Positions 12,801 to 27,800 of a DNA stretch of 64,000 bases are shown here, piece by piece. The number at the start of each line of letters is the position of its first letter. Within the stretch, counting starts at the first letter, position 1. A program made the translations under genes and the position numbers. This DNA is from Pedinophyceae sp. YPF-701. Its lineage: Eukaryota; Chlorophyta; Pedinophyceae. The stretch spans positions 1,240,001-1,304,000 of the forward strand of contig CAJZHL010000001.1 of the NCBI GenBank assembly GCA_916048055.1, read 5' to 3'. The notes beneath the pieces were generated by a model. It was not told the origin of the DNA and ran no database searches. It saw only the letters and a program-made list of their open reading frames with translations.

Positions 12801-15800
12801 GTCCAGCCCGTCACCAGGCTCGTGAACACGTACACCTTGCCCGTGCTCTCCGGGGCGTCGTCCCGAGCGTCCTTCTTCACCAGCGGCGCACCGACGGCAA
12901 GAACCTTGCCGTCCTCCGACAGGGCAACGCTGCCGCCGAACGACCACGACCTGTCAGCCAGCGGCGCGTTCGGGAAGCCCGACCCCGCGAGCAGCACCGC
13001 CACGTTCGACCACACGTACGTTCCGGCAGCCCGCGCGTACACATCGACGCGACCGTACCCGCGGTCGAAGTCCGGGTCGCCCACCGCGGCGACGCCGTTG
13101 CGGATCGCGACGCTGGAGCCGAACGCGCCGGTACTGGCCGACACGGACCCCGTCCTGCGCGTCTCGAACACCTTGGTGAATGTGAAGCCTCCCATGTCGC
13201 GGTAGATCGCGACGCGGCCGGATCCCGGCGCGTGCGGGACCCATCCGACGATGATGTTCTCGCCGTCGGTGTCGACGGCCATCCTGTCGTAGCTGTCGAA
13301 GCTCGACTGCTCGAAGTGAGGCTCAATGTCGTAGACGCGCAGCCACGTGCCGTCGGGCTGCAGGCCATACACCCGAGCGTAGCCAGAGGCCTGCCCCGCG
13401 GGGCCGGCGACGACCATGAGCTTGCCGCGGACCGCGACGGAGCGGCCGACGCGTGCGCTGCCCTCGACGAGGATCTGCGTGGTAGTGGGCCTGTCGCCAG
13501 GCACCAGGTCCAGGACCTCGCGCGTGACGGGGTCGACGGACTCCGCAATGGGCTGACGCACCAGCTGCTGAGCGGCCTTGACGCACCACAGCTGCGAGAG
13601 CGACCGGATGGGGTCCAGGCCGTCGCACACCGGGCTGGAGTAGGGCTCCAGGGGATACACGTCGAAGTCCTGGTCGATGATCGCCTCGTAACACGCGTCG
13701 CGGTCGCCCGTGACCAGGCACTCCGACACGCCGCCGGCGGGGTTCGCCGGGCTCGTGGCGCACCGGATGCGCCTGCCGTCGGGCTCCAGCCGGACAGGAG
13801 TCTCAACTGTGGGCAGGCATTCCCAGCCCCACAGGCGCTGCACGAGCTCGTGGCGGGCGCGGCCGCACCAGCTGCCGGGCACGTTGACGTCGTCCGCGGT
13901 GCACGCGATCCCCGTGACGGCCGGGTTCTCGCCCTGCTGGTTCACGTAAGTGAAGCACTCCGAGATGTCGCCGGGGAACGCACACGTCTGCCCGTCGAGG
14001 GACATGCACTCGACACGGTTCGGAGATCCGAACTCTCCGCGGACGACGCGCACGGGCGGCATCGCCGTCGAGTCGTGCACGCAGGTGAAGCCGTCGTAGT
14101 TGGCCGCGAACAGAGGCACGCGCGTCTCCAGGCACGAGCCCGGCGTCGGGCAGTACGTGGTGACCGCGCGCAGCTGCGCCTGCGTCGCGCCCAGGAGGAA
14201 GGCGTGGCAGTCCTCCACCGACGTGGTCTGCATGCACGAGTTCGACGACCCCGCCTTGGGGCAAATCATGCTCCCGTCCGCCGCGATCGCGAGCGGCGGG
14301 CTGTCGTCGTTGATGCACGTCAGCCCGTACGTGTTGGTCGACAGCCCCGAGACGAGGTGGTGCTGCGCCCTGAAGCACTCCGATCCGGCCGGGTACGCGC
14401 CCAGGTTGCACATGATATTAATAATGTCCCAGTCCAAGGTCTCCTCGCCGGACGCGGACCCGCCGCCCGACGTCGGCCGGGGCCTGAAGTTGTCGACGAT
14501 GGCGTCGTTGCACTCGTCGAGCGTCGCGAACCGCGCGCAGGCCACGGCGTCGTTCTGGTTTTCGCCCGCCAGGCAGTTGATAGTGCCGCCGGTTGCGTCG
14601 AGCGAAATCGGCACGTTCTGGCCGGGCGCGCACGTCCAGCCGTACACCTGCTGGAAGATACTGGCCTTGGTGCTGCACGGGTGCGTGGGGTCGCGCTCCT
14701 GCTCGTCCGAACAGGCCACGACGAAGTTCCCCGAGAACTCGTGGGCGTTGAGCGTGTTGACGAAGGCGGCGGCCTGCGCCGCGGCGTTGCCGTTCGTCGC
14801 AGGGTCGAACTCCGCGCAGGGAGCGGTGAGCGGGGACCCCGTCATGCTCCGCGCGCACGCGAGTCGTCCGTTGGCAAGGAGCTGCACCACCGCGTGCGTC
14901 CGCAGACTGTCAAAGTCCTTGCGGTACGTGACCTCGATCCACGGCGTCGCCTGAGAGAGCAGGTTGGTCATCGCGGACACTACCCTGCCGCCGGGCCCGC
15001 CGGGGGCGCCGAACAGCGCCATGCCGGGCGCAAGCAGCCCAGGATAGTCGAAATGGGGCAGGGTGGGCGCGAGGCCGGTAAACGCAACGGAGGCGCCGAG
15101 CGACGCGCCAGGGACCTTGCCGTCGAGCTGGACCATCTCCGTCCACACCCCGTCGGGCTGCCTGTGCAGCAGCACCGCCGCCCCTGAGTCAGCACCTGGG
15201 AGGTCTTCCTTGGGGACCCCCGCCAGGATCCAGCTGCCCTTGACGGCGCACGACGCGATCGGCTCCGAGAAGTCGTTCCCGGCGATCTCGACGCGGGTCG
15301 CGGTGTTCGGGCCGTCCGTCGTGACGGTGCTGAGCGAGATGGCGTGCATGGCGGGCTTGCGGTCCTCGCCGCCAGACACCGACGTGAAGACCGCGGTCAG
15401 GCCGTCGCTGCACGCAACCGAACCGAACCTCGCGCCCGCGTCCGACCTGCTGTTCTCGTGGCGCACCGTCGCCGACGTGATCTTGCGGCTCTCAAACCAC
15501 GACCCGCCGCTGGGCCTGTGGTACACGCGTGCAACACCGGCATCCTCCTCGCCAGGCGCACCGGCGAGCAGGACGGACCCGTCGCCCACGAGCGACACCG
15601 AGGAGCCCAGGCCGGAGCCGGTGCCGCCGCCGATGGTCGTGGAGAGCAGCCAGTCGCCCGTCGCGGGCAGAAGTTCGAACACGTGGACAGCGTCGGCGCC
15701 CGGGTCGCCGACAGCGATAGTGTCCCCGCTGATCGCGACCTGCGAGCCGAAGCTGCTGCTGGCACTGGCCGGCCTGCGCAGGTACCCAGTCGGCTTCCAC

Positions 15801-18800
15801 TCGACGTTGCCACCGGCCACGGGCTGGGGCTCGAAGACGTAGATGGGGCCCACGTGTCCGGACGGGGACTTGCCGTACAGGCCGCTCACGGACAGGACGA
15901 GACGCCCGTCGTCCATGGCGACCTTGGCGTCATCGAAGTTGTCGTCGACAGTCAGGATGTCTGGAGTGACGATCTGGTGCAGCGAGTACGACTGCGGCGA
16001 CGTCTCCTTGTAGATGGCGACAAAGCTGTTCGCCAGACCCGGGGGGCCGACCACGGCAACCCAGTCGCGGTGCGCGGCGATCGACCGTCCGAAGCGGCAG
16101 TTCGGGCACGGCTGGAACGGAGCCATCACGCCGAGCTGCGTCGGCGCAACAAGCTGGGCATCGATCGTCGCGGAGGCCGCGGAGTCGATGGTGAACCTGC
16201 GCAGCTCGAGCAGCGCGGCCATGCAGCGGGAGTCCCCGAGGCCGCCCTCGCTGGGGGGCCCGCAGTTGAGGCCGGGGTGGTCCGCTGCGCGAACCACCGA
16301 CGCCACCTCCGCGTGACAAGCGCTCACGGAGGACGTCGTGCGGCAGGTGAGGCCGTCGACGCTGAGGCACTCGATCTCTCCCGAGGCGCCAGCGCGAACG
16401 GGAGTGTTGATGCCGTGGAAGCAGCGCCAGCCGCTGAAGAGGCGGCGAGTGAGCTCGTGGCGCCCCAGCGAGCAGAAGCTGCCGCGCTCGTCCAAGTCGA
16501 CGTCGTCGCAGACCTCGCCGCCGGAGGACAGCGACGCGCTGCCGGTCCGAACGGTCACCATGCACTGCTCCTGCGTCTCGGCGACCGCGCACCCAGCGTT
16601 GTCCCACGTCATGCACTCCACAGAGCCGGGAGTCGCCCCGGGGCGGAGCGGCGGGGAGTTGGCGTTCTCCGTGCAGGCCCAGCCGTACTCGAAGAGCGAG
16701 AGTGTCAGCAGCGCCGACTTGCAGAACTCGTTCTGGCACGACAGCAGCGTGGAGCCCGTGCCGCCTGCCATGGCGGCAGCGGCACAGTCCTGCACGGTGC
16801 TGTACGTCGCGCACGCCCCGCCAGACGCCGCACACTCGACACCCGTGGGGTCCGAGTCCATCAGCCTGACCAGGCGCACGACCGGCGCGATCTCGTCGCT
16901 GACGCACTGCCACGACGTGGCAGAGGTCAGCGCCGCGGCGTACAGCTGCCCGCACGCGGACTGGTCCGAGAAGCTGCCGCTGCACGTGACCACTCCAGAG
17001 GCGCTGGACGAAGCCGCGACGGCCGAGAGGCACTGGTCGACGGTCGGCGTTTGCAGGCACGTGGCACCGTTGGTGCTGAGGCACTCAAGGTCGCCCGACG
17101 CGGTGATGCTGAAGGGGAACGTGGCCCACGACCTGCACTCCCAGCCATACGTGTCAGCGTACAGGCGCACGGCCGCCTCCGTGCACCACTCCGGACCCGC
17201 ACCAGCACAGGGTGCGCGCACCGCAACCACGGGGGTGTTCGGGAGCGCTGCGAGGGCAGCCTGGCAGGTGCTGGCGAACGGCAGGGACGCGCAGCTCTGG
17301 CCATTGTCGTATGACAGACACTCGATCGTGCCGTCAACAGCCAGGCGGAGGGCCGTCGGGACGCCCTCGACGCACGTCCACTGAGTCAGGGAGATCAGCA
17401 CGTCGATCGAACGCAGGTAGGCCGCGCCGGCGTCGATGCCCCCGAAGCCGTTGAAACCAGGCAACGCGTCGACGCCAGGCGCGCCCGCGGCGATCTTGAC
17501 GCCGTCCGTCGAGACAGACGAGCCGAGCGCATCGCCAGCGGCGGCTCCGTCGATCACTGACTCGGCCTCCCAGGTGCCGGCAGGGCCGCGGTAGACCAAG
17601 TGAGCCGACCCAGCGCCGCTGTTGTCCGTGGGCGTGCCGACGACGATCGTCGAGCCTGCGACCGAGCACGACGCGACCGGCAAGGCGGCCGATGCAACGC
17701 TGACGCCGGTGCCCGTGAGCAGCACGGGCTGCGTCGGGCGGTTGGCGCCCCAGAGGTCGGCACCGTCAAACACCCGGATGGTTGTGCCAGGGCTGGACGC
17801 GGTCGACCCGACGACGACAGTGTCGGCATCTGCGCACACCGCGACGCCCGTCTCCGTCCCGGAGTCCGAGCCGTGCGTCGGCTGCCGGAGCTCGACGAGG
17901 GGCACACCATCGCTCTCGCCCCACGCCCCTGACGCCGGCCGCAGGTACACGTACGCAGCGCCGACATCGGCGCCGCTGGCGCCGGGCTCACCCGGAGCGC
18001 CGACGACGACCGCCTCCTCGCTGCCGCCGACCGCCACCGACGCGCCGAAGAGCGAGCTCTCCGGCCCCGTGAGGGTCACCAGCCGCGCGACCTCGACCAG
18101 GGGCTGGCCGTCGTCCAGGCGGTACAGGTGCACGGCGTCGGCGCCTGCGTCACCGACCGCGAGCGTGTTGCCGCGGACAGAGACGGACGAGCCGAACGTG
18201 GCGGCCTGCATTGTGGCGTCGGGCACCACCATGCCGATGTAGGCCCACTGCGCCGTGCTGCCGTCGTTCGTAGACCTGGACGACCAGACGTGCGCGGCAC
18301 CGCGGCCTGCCTGTTCGGGGAAGCCCGCCACGATGAATTCTTCGGTGATGTCGAGGACGACCTTGGTGAAGTCATCGCCAGAGCCGACCTCGGTCGCGCG
18401 CAAGTACTGCTTCAGCACGTACTCGCTGAAGCTTCCGCCGTCAACGGCCTCGTACACCGCCAGGTACGCACTGGTGCGTCCGGCCGGGCCAGCGACGACA
18501 GTGACGTCGTTGAGCAGGGCGACGGCGCGTCCAACGCGGCAGCTCGGGCAGCCAGCGGGGCGACCGATGACCGCTTCGTCCGCAATGCTCGTCTCGGGCA
18601 TTGGCAGGCGGTCCTCGAGCCAGAACCAGTCCGGAATCGCGAGCTGCGCGATGGCGACGTCGCACCACGATGCCGGGGCCGAAACAGCAGCACCGCACTG
18701 CACGACTGCGCGACTGCCCTGCGGCGGCGCCCTGGCGGCCGCAGCGCACGAGGCCACGGTCGGGGTCTGCAGGCACACGCCCGAGGAGTCCGCGAGGCAC

Positions 18801-21800
18801 TCGATGCTGCCAAGCGAGCTCTGAGCGCTGTCCTTGCGCACAGGGGTCGGGATGCCTTCCTCGCATGACCACCCAGTCTCCATCGTCAGCACGCGAGACT
18901 GCGTCGACGTGCAGTAATGGTCGTAGCCCTTCCTCGTAGCGGGAGGCGGGCACAGCTGCGTCGTCGAGTCCTCGGACGTGCCGAGACTGAAGCACTCAGC
19001 GTAGGACGTCGCAGTGCGGCAAGCGCCGCTTCCGCTGTCGCTATAGCACGAGACACCAGCGGCACCGACCTTGACGGGCACGAACACGCCCCCGACGGGC
19101 GGCCAAGTGAAGCCAGCGGCGATACTAGGGTTGCCGACGTCAGCAGCGTTGCCGAACAGCGCAAGCGTGTACCACGCCGTGGTGTCCTCGGAGCAGTAGG
19201 TACCCGTGGCACGTAGGATCAGGGCCTCCTGGGCGCGCGCGGTCGCGCTCGGCTCGAGCTGCAGGCGGCGCGCAGAGAGGCGGCGGCCAGCAGACGACCC
19301 AGGCAGCGCGATGCTGCTGTCGCGGCCCCCCTCGCGGTCCGAAACGAGCGCCTCGCACGCCGTAAGGGTCGGCGTGTTCGCGCAAGTCGCGCCGTCGACA
19401 GAGAGGCACTGGATCGACCCGTCCTCGAGCACACGCACCGGGGTGGGAACTCCCTCGATGCACTGCCACGGCACCAGCGCAGTGACGTCCAAGTCGTCCA
19501 TGGTGCGCACCAGCACTGCGCCCGCGTCGACCTCGGGGACCTCCGCGGAGTTGTCCGGCCCGTCGCGTCCGGGAGAGCCCACGAAGACCGTGTCGCCCGA
19601 CACAGCGACGGCGCTGCCAGTCTTGTCGCCGGGAGCACCCTCAAACGTCGCAACGGTGTTCCACTGCCCGTTCGAGTCCTTGCGCAGGAGGTGCGCCTCG
19701 CCCGCGCCGCTGTCGGCACCGGGAATACCGACGACGAGGAAGCCACCGTCGACGGCGCAGCCCGTGATGACGTCGCCGGTGGTGGTCCCCGGGATGGGGA
19801 GGACGCTACCGTCGATCGTCGTCTTCTTGTCCGAGATGTTCGGGCCCCACAAGTCGTTGGTGCGGAACCTCAGCAGGGAGGCTGTTGCGCCCGTGGTCGG
19901 CGACACTGAGGCGACGAAGAGCTCGTTGCCGTCAGAGCAGATCACCGTGCCCATATAGGACTCCGAGGACGTGCTGGACAGCGGCGGGCGCAGCTCGACC
20001 AGGGGCTTCGTGCGCGCGTCCTTCCACTCGTCCTCGTCATCGCTGTCGCTGTCGTACCCGTCGCGGTGGTAGACGTACGCTGCGCCCACGTTGTTCCCGC
20101 CCTTGTCGCCGACGCCGGGGGCGCCCGCAACGATCGCGTCGCCGCCCGGGGCAATGTACAGCGACGCACCGAGCTGCCACGCCTTCCCGCGCGTCTTGTC
20201 GCTGGCTTTCGAGCTCGAGCTCTTGCCAGCGTCCCCCCGCTTGTGGTCAGTGAAGTACTCGCGGAACGTCCACGAGCCGCGCTGGCCCTCGAACACGAAG
20301 ACCCGGCCCGAGGGCACGTATTTGCCCTTCTCGACCTTGCCGGACTGCGGGTCGCCAACGGCCAGGACCCCGCTCTCCACGGCCACGGCGGTACCGAACA
20401 CCTTGGCCTCGTCCTGCGCGTCACCCTTGTCCGGGGTCACGATCATCGTGCCGTACACGTACTGGCCCTGGGCGTGGTCCAACCACAACACGTGGACTGC
20501 ACCCGAGGACCCCTGACTGGGGAGACCCACGACGAGGTGGTCGGAATCCATTGCCAGGCTGAGATCGTCCGTCTCGTCGTCCCTGGATAGGCCGGGGACA
20601 GACACGTGGCTCCGCAGGACCCAGGATTTACCCTGCTGCTCATAGACCGAGAGGACCAGCGCGCCGTCGACGTGAGGGCCCGTAATGACTGCATAGTTGC
20701 CAATCGCGCGTGCGCGACCGACACGGCAGTCGGGGCAGCCCGGGGCGGGCGCGATCAGGCTCGTAAACAGCGACAGGTCAAGCATGACCGGGGGCCGCTG
20801 CGCCTTGTACATCTCCGAGCACCAGCTGTCGCGCGAGTACGCGCCGACGGTGCACGAGAAGATCGGCGCCTGCTGCGTGGCCGGGTCCGAGATGAGCGCC
20901 CGACACGCAGCCTCGTCCGCGGACCGCACGCACGCGCCGTTGCCGTCAGCCACACACTCCAGGACGCTGTTCCGGAACCGGATGGCGTAGTTGTCCATGT
21001 AGCCGCCCGGCTGCGTGCCGCTGGTGCAAGTCCAGGTGAACTCCTCGCGGTACAGCTCCGTCACGACCGCCTCGCACTCTGGCAGCGTAGTGCAGCGGAG
21101 AGCGTCAAACTCGGCCATCCTGCGCCGGGCACCGCCGCCAGCGGGCGGCACGGCGCTCGCCCGCACGTGCGCGTAGCAGGCGTCGGACGAAGTGCTGACA
21201 AAGCACCTGCCGGCGGTGTTGCCCTCCAGGCACTCCACCTCAAGCTGCGGCGACCCATTGACGACGGCGTTGACCAGGCGCACCGGCACGAACTGCGGCC
21301 CGGCCGCCTCGCAAGACCACCCGTATATCAGCGAAGACAGGCGGCTCCTCGCTGAGTCGTACCACGCCGTGTACGCGTCGTCCTCGCCGGACGGCGTCGT
21401 GGCCGGGATCAGCATCATCGTGCCCTGCGGATCAGCGACGACCGCACGGCACTCATCGACGGTGCTCCCGTCCCAGCAATCGCCGTCGCTGACGTCCGTG
21501 CTGAGGCACATGAGCGTCGTGCTGCTCGCGTCCTGGTCGCCCGGGAACGACACAGCTGCGACGCGCGGGCCCTCCGTGCACGCGATGCCGGTCCGGAGCG
21601 CGAGCAGGGAGTCGAGAGCGTTGTTGTCCGCCGGCGTCCCCTGGCTGGGGAACCTCAGCGGGAACTCAGCGTCAATCTGCGACGAAGACTTCTTCCGGCA
21701 GTTCGAGCTCAGAGTGTACGAGCAGCCCCCTCCGTCGCTGCTGGCGCACTCGAAGCTCAGGCCGTCGGGCAGCAGACGGATCATGCGGACGGCACGGTCC

Positions 21801-24800
21801 ACGGGCGTGCACGAGCCCCCGTTGGCCTGCGCCTGCGCTGAAGTGAGGAGTTCCGAGGCGCCCGGGCACGAGAAGAACGCCATGTCGTCGTCGTAGCACA
21901 CCCAAGCGCCGGACGAGAGCGCGGCCTGCTGCTGCGCCCGCGGGCACCACTTCTTGTCGCCCGACTCGGGGCAGTCGTTGCCAACCACGTATTCAGGGTT
22001 CAGGGAGGACGGGCTGGTGCTGGACGACTCGCGCACCGCCTGTACCATGAGCGCGTGGCAAGCCTCCGTCGAGCTCGCGTACGTGCACGACGAGGGCGAG
22101 GAGGCCGGCGCGATGCACTCGACCGTTGCCGTCGCGGGGTTGGGCCCAAGCCGGATGGGTCCGGCGCCGAGCGGCGGGCACGACCAGCCGAACAGCTCGG
22201 CCTCGAGCGCGTCGCGGACAGTCGAGCACCACTGCCGGCCCGCAGACGACTCCGACGGGCACGAAATGACCACGCCGTCACCACCGGCAGCCAGAGCGGC
22301 GCACGCGTCCGGAGACGACCCGACGGCGCAGTCGATCCCGTCCGTGGACAGGCACTCGAAGCTGCCGCCGGATCCAACGCGGATCGGCGCCAGCAGGAAG
22401 CCGCTCTCCAGGCAGCCCCAGCCGGTGATAGATCGCGGGAGGCGGAAGCGAGCCTCGGTGCACGCGGCCGCCGAAGCGGGGTCGTCGTCGCAGGTCAGGT
22501 CCTGCGTCAGCAACACGGCCGGCAACGCGAGCGCCGCAACGCAGTCCGCCTCGCTCTGGAACGTCAGGCACTCCACCGGTGCGGACGCGGACGCCAGGCA
22601 CACCATCTCGTCGTCGGTGATGCGGAGCGCCCTCGAACTGCCGTCGCTGGCCGTCACGCAGACGGACAGCGCGCCGGTGGCGTGTGCGACCGCCTCAGGC
22701 GTCGCTGGGCAGGAGGAGCCGCACGCGAGAGGAGCACCGCCCGCGCCCGCGAGCGCAAAGCAACCGTCGAGGTCCTCGGCAACGGCGCAGGCGCCGCTGC
22801 CGTCGTCGATGCACTCCACGGCCTGCGACGCGAGGAACTCCGCGGGCCGCAGCGGAGCGAAGCCAATCGTCGGGTTGCAGGTCCAGCCGGTCGCAGTCTC
22901 GTACAGCGCCTGGCGGGCGTCCTCGCAGCCGCTCTGGCCGGTGCACGACGTGAAGATCGGCTCGTCTCCAGAGCGGGCGGCCGTCCTGGAGGCGCGGAGA
23001 CAGTTGCTGATCGTCTGGTAGCGCCTGCAGCTGCCCGCGTTGTCGTCGATCACGCACTCCACGCCGCCCTCGCTGGCGGTCCGGACCGCGAGGATGTCGT
23101 CCCCTTGGCCGATGCAGGTCAGTCCGAAGAGGTCCAGGAACGTCTTTGACCGGAGACGGTCGCAGGCGTCGCCAACGCACGTGATTGCCCTCATCGACAT
23201 GGCATCCTGGCCAAGCAAGGCGCTCCTGCACGACGAAACGTCCGCGTACATGCGGCACGAGCCAGACCCCGTGTCGACGCACTCGAGGTCGGCGTCCGGC
23301 CCGACGCGCACAGGCATCGGGATGTCGGGGCTGCAGTACCACGCCGACAATGAAACCATCTCCGTCTGCCAGGACCCGGTGTCCTGTACGCGCACGCTCG
23401 GGAAGACGGTCGACTTGTCGACGGCCTCCGACCGGATCCGCGCGAAGCAGTCGCGGGCGCCCGACGTCTCGACGCAGGCACCGCCCTCAGCAAGGCACTC
23501 CAGGGACCCGTCAGGGGCCGCGCGGAGGGGGGCCGAGGAGCTCGCCGTGCACGTCCAGCCGTACGTGGCGGCGTAGACCAGCGAGAGTGGGCTGGCGGCG
23601 CCGCCCAGCAGGAAGCTTTGCTCCAAAGGCAGCCATCCCGGGATGGCGTCGGTGCCGTCCAGGTGCAGCACGGCCGTCGTGCTCGAGGCCGCGTCGATGA
23701 GGTGCGGCGTCGTCGCGACGAAGGCGTAGCACGCGTCCGCGTCGGGGAACGAGGCGCAGGCGCCTTGGGCCGGACTGGAGTCGAGGCAGTCGAGGCCGCC
23801 CGACTTGCCGACACGCACGGCGCGCCACTCGTCGTCAACGCCAGGCGCGCACATGAAGCCGCCGTACAGGCGCACCGAGCCCTCCGCGCGCGCAGCTGCG
23901 CAGCCGACATAGTCGCACGGCGTCATCGAGTTTGTCGGCAGCGCGAGGCAAGCGTCGACGCTCGCCGCCGTAGCACAGCCGGCGCCGCCCGAGCTCTGGC
24001 ACGTCGCGACGCCCGCGGTGAGCTGCAGGCTCGCGAAGTACGTGTGGCTCGAGCAGTACGCCTGTCCGAGGTACGCGCGCTCGAGCACCGGCACGGGGCA
24101 CGTGGAGAGCTGCAGGCTCGCCGCACTGCAGGTGGGGTAGCCAGCGTTCGCCAGGTCCCCGATGGAGCCCGTCGCGAACGTCGTGTGCGTGTCGCGGACG
24201 TACTCGAAGCACTCGTCCGCGGTGTCGAACATCATGCAGCCCCCCGCCGACGGCAGGCACGCCTCCGGAACGAGAGCGTCGCCAACCACGCTGTAGCGGA
24301 TCGGCGCGGGGATGCGGTCCGAGCACGACCAGCCGCCGTACTCCTGCACGAACAGGCGCTGGCGCGCCTGCCAGTACTCGCCCCCGGGGACGTCCCGCTG
24401 ACTCAGGTCGACGATGCCGTGCGAGTAGCGGAACCGACTTGAGGTGGACTGCGACCCAGTGTACGACTGGCACTTGGACCGGAGCTCGAGCCCCGTGTAG
24501 CAGTTCTCGCCGTCGAGGGACATGCAGACGACCTGTCCGGCGGCGTCGATGCGCACGGCGGCGCGCACGAAGGGCTGGAAGCAGGACCAGTCGTCGCCGT
24601 CGACAACGTCCACAGGGCGGATGGTGGCCTTCTGGGCGGCCAGGTCGCCGACGATGGCCGTCAGACCGTCCGTCGCGACCGCAGCGGGGCTGCCCGCGGT
24701 GATGGGCAGCCGGAAGGTCTCCGTGAAGCTCAGCGTGCCGTGCAGCGTGATGGCGGTGGACGGCGTGCCCACCACGACGGTGGCGCCGGACACGTCGCAG

Positions 24801-27800
24801 CTCACGACAGCCTGGTCGGCCGACGACGTGCCCAGGGTGACCGTGGTGCCCGTCAGCGGGCCGGAGCCCGATCCGAGGGCGTTCACGTCGAACACCTGCA
24901 GGGAAGCCCCCGACATGCCAGCAGGCGACTTCTTGCCGCCGACGACGATCGTGTCCTCGCCCGCGCACACCGTCTGGCCGAAGAAGGTCTCGATCGCCGT
25001 GCCGAAGCCCGGCGCGCGCAGCTCCGCCGGCTCGCCGAAGGTCCCGCTAGGGTAGGTCTTCGAGTACACAAACACAGCCCCCGCGTCCCTCCCGCCGCTG
25101 CTCCCGGCGCCCGGGGCACCGGCGATGATGAGCGACCCCCCGGATCCGCCGATGGCCACCGACGCGCCGAGGCGAATCGGCGGGGTCGCCGCGCCAGGCA
25201 CAGTCTCTGGCGCGAGAGTGGCGGTGTGCCTGAACTGCCCGCCAGTCGTCGCACCGCCGCTGAACACGAAGATCAGACCGGTGCCGCCGTTGGCCTGCGG
25301 GTCGCCGACGACGAGGGCGTCGCCCAGGACGCTCACGGCCATACCGAACGCCACGGCGGGCTCGCTGGTGGGTGCTTCGAGTTTGTACCCCACGCCGAAT
25401 TCGTCGCGCTCGGTGTCGAAGGGCCGCACGTACACGGTGCCGGACACGCCCTGGCCGGCCATACCGACCACGAGGTGCACGTCATCCATGTCGATCGCGA
25501 CATCAGAGAAGTCGTCTCCGGGCGCAATGGCCGTCGGGTGCAGGAGCTGCACGAGGTCGTACCTCGGCTGGCCCTCGAGCCCGCTCGGTCCCTCGCAGGT
25601 CACGCCGGGCCCGGGCTCGCAGCTGAACGACCTCTTGTAGACAGCGACGCGGCCGTTGGCAAGCCCCGTGGGGCCTGACACGGCAGCGAAGCGTCCGCTG
25701 ATGCCAACGGCGCGCGCCGTGGCGCACTCCGGGCACTTCGCGCCATCGGTGGGCAGGATGCCGACCTCGGTCTTGCCGCTGAACGTCGAGGAGTCCTCGT
25801 CCGCGAAGGGCACCATCCCCAGAGGTGTGATGTCGCTGTTGCGCGCACAGAGGGTGCCGGGGGCGTGCGGGCCCGGCCCGCACTTGGCGACCATCTCCGC
25901 GTTGTACGACTCGAGCGTCGGCATCAGGCGGAAGATGTTCTCGTAGCAGCCGTTCGCGCTGGACGTGTACAGGCACTCGCCGCGCCGCGCCAAGCACCCG
26001 AGCCCGCCAGCGGGGTAGTCGCCGAGCGCCGCGGTGAGCCCGTCGAGAGGACAGATCCAGCTCGTGGCCTCGCGGTACAGCAGGTGGCGCGCGGCGGAGC
26101 ACCAGCCCCCGGCGAAGAACTCAGACTCCGTGCACGTGCGCGTGCCGGTGTTGGACGCGCCCATCAAAGAGACGGCCTCCACGACGCACCCGAGCGCCGA
26201 GTCCGACGCGACGCACGCCGAGTCGCCGTCCTTGGTCAGGCAGCGCGTGGCGCCGTCCGCGGCGATGCTCACGGGCGAGAACTCCCCGTGCTGGACCTCG
26301 AAACAAGACTGCCCCGTGAGGTCCTTCGCGACCTCAAGCGCCACGGTCGAGCAGAGCTCCTGGCTCAGCCCGTCGGTGCGCGAGCACTCGGTCGGGAAGT
26401 TGTCCGGGTTGGACCCGGAGTCGGCGGAGCACGTCTGCCACGACAGGTAGCGCTTGCAGGTGCGCTTGCGGGGGCGGGGGTTGCCGGCACGCGTCGCCAC
26501 GCACTGCCCGACGCCGAAGGCATCGAGGCGGAACGCGATGAACTGCCCCTCGCCATCGGCTGCGCACTGCCAGCCGGTGGGCGAGGTGATGTCAGCGGCG
26601 TTGAGGATGTCGGGAATCCATGGCTCGAGCGACCCGAGGAAGACCGACTGAGGGTGGCCATCGCTGGCCGGCAGGACAGACACGGACGTGCCCGCGGCGC
26701 CGGTCACGGCAGCCGCGAGGCTCCACGAGCCATCCGGCTTCTGCAGCAGCACGGAGACGACGCCCTGGCCGGCGACCGAGACGCCGACCGCGGCGAGAGA
26801 GCCGCTGACGGAGCACGACGGCGTTCCGAGGGCGCCCGCCGTCGCCTCGTCGAGCGCGACCGGCGTCCCCTCGAGGACGGTGCCGGGAGACGCAGATAGC
26901 GCGGTGCGGGTGTCGAAGACGTGCACCGTCACCGCGGCCCCGCCCGCCGCGCTCGTGGCCTTGCCGGCGACGATGACGGTCGTGTCGTCCGCGCACAGGC
27001 TCGCGCCGGTGTTGGTCCGCTCCGCCGTGTCGTACCCAGGCGCCCTCAGCTCTGCGACCGCGCTTCCGCTGTGCGTGCTCCAGCTGCCCGCCGGGCTGGC
27101 GAACGCGTACACGGCGCCGGCGGAGTCTCCCGCCGAGCTGTCCACCCCGGGTGCGCCCGCGATGATGCCGGAGCTCGTGATCGCCACGGAGGCGCCGAGG
27201 CGCCACTCGCCATTGCCCCGAACCGAGGAGGCGAATCCCGCGGGCTGCTGGAGCCTCTTGGCGAGCGACCACTCCTCGCCGACGAGCTCGAACACGTACA
27301 CCGCTCCAGCGAGCGCCATGCCGGTGGGATCGCCGACAGCAACCACAGTGCCGCGTACGGCAACAGCGGCGCCGAAGTTCCCCACCGTGTCCGCGTTGGC
27401 GGCGCCGACCTTCCTGGGAATGTGCCGGACAGGGTAGTCGCAGCAGTCCGCAGCCGACGCGACATACGCGGCGTTCTGGCCGGGCACACCAACAACCACG
27501 AGGTCGCCATCGACGTCGATGCTCATCTCAGAGAAGTCGACGTCCACGTCCACGCCAGTGGGCACGATGTCGAAGAGCACCTCGTAGCCCTTGTCGTCAG
27601 TGACGTCGGGGCGCTTGAACACCCTGACGTAGCCGTTCGAGAATCCAGTCGGACCAGCAACTGCAAGGTACTGCTCGCTCGATGCCGCGACGCGGCCGGC
27701 CTTGCACCCCGGGCACGACACGACCGGCCTGACGGAGTCGGGCTCACCGCTGGTGTCAGCGGCGTCGTCGACCTCGATCGGCACGTACATGACCTGCGGG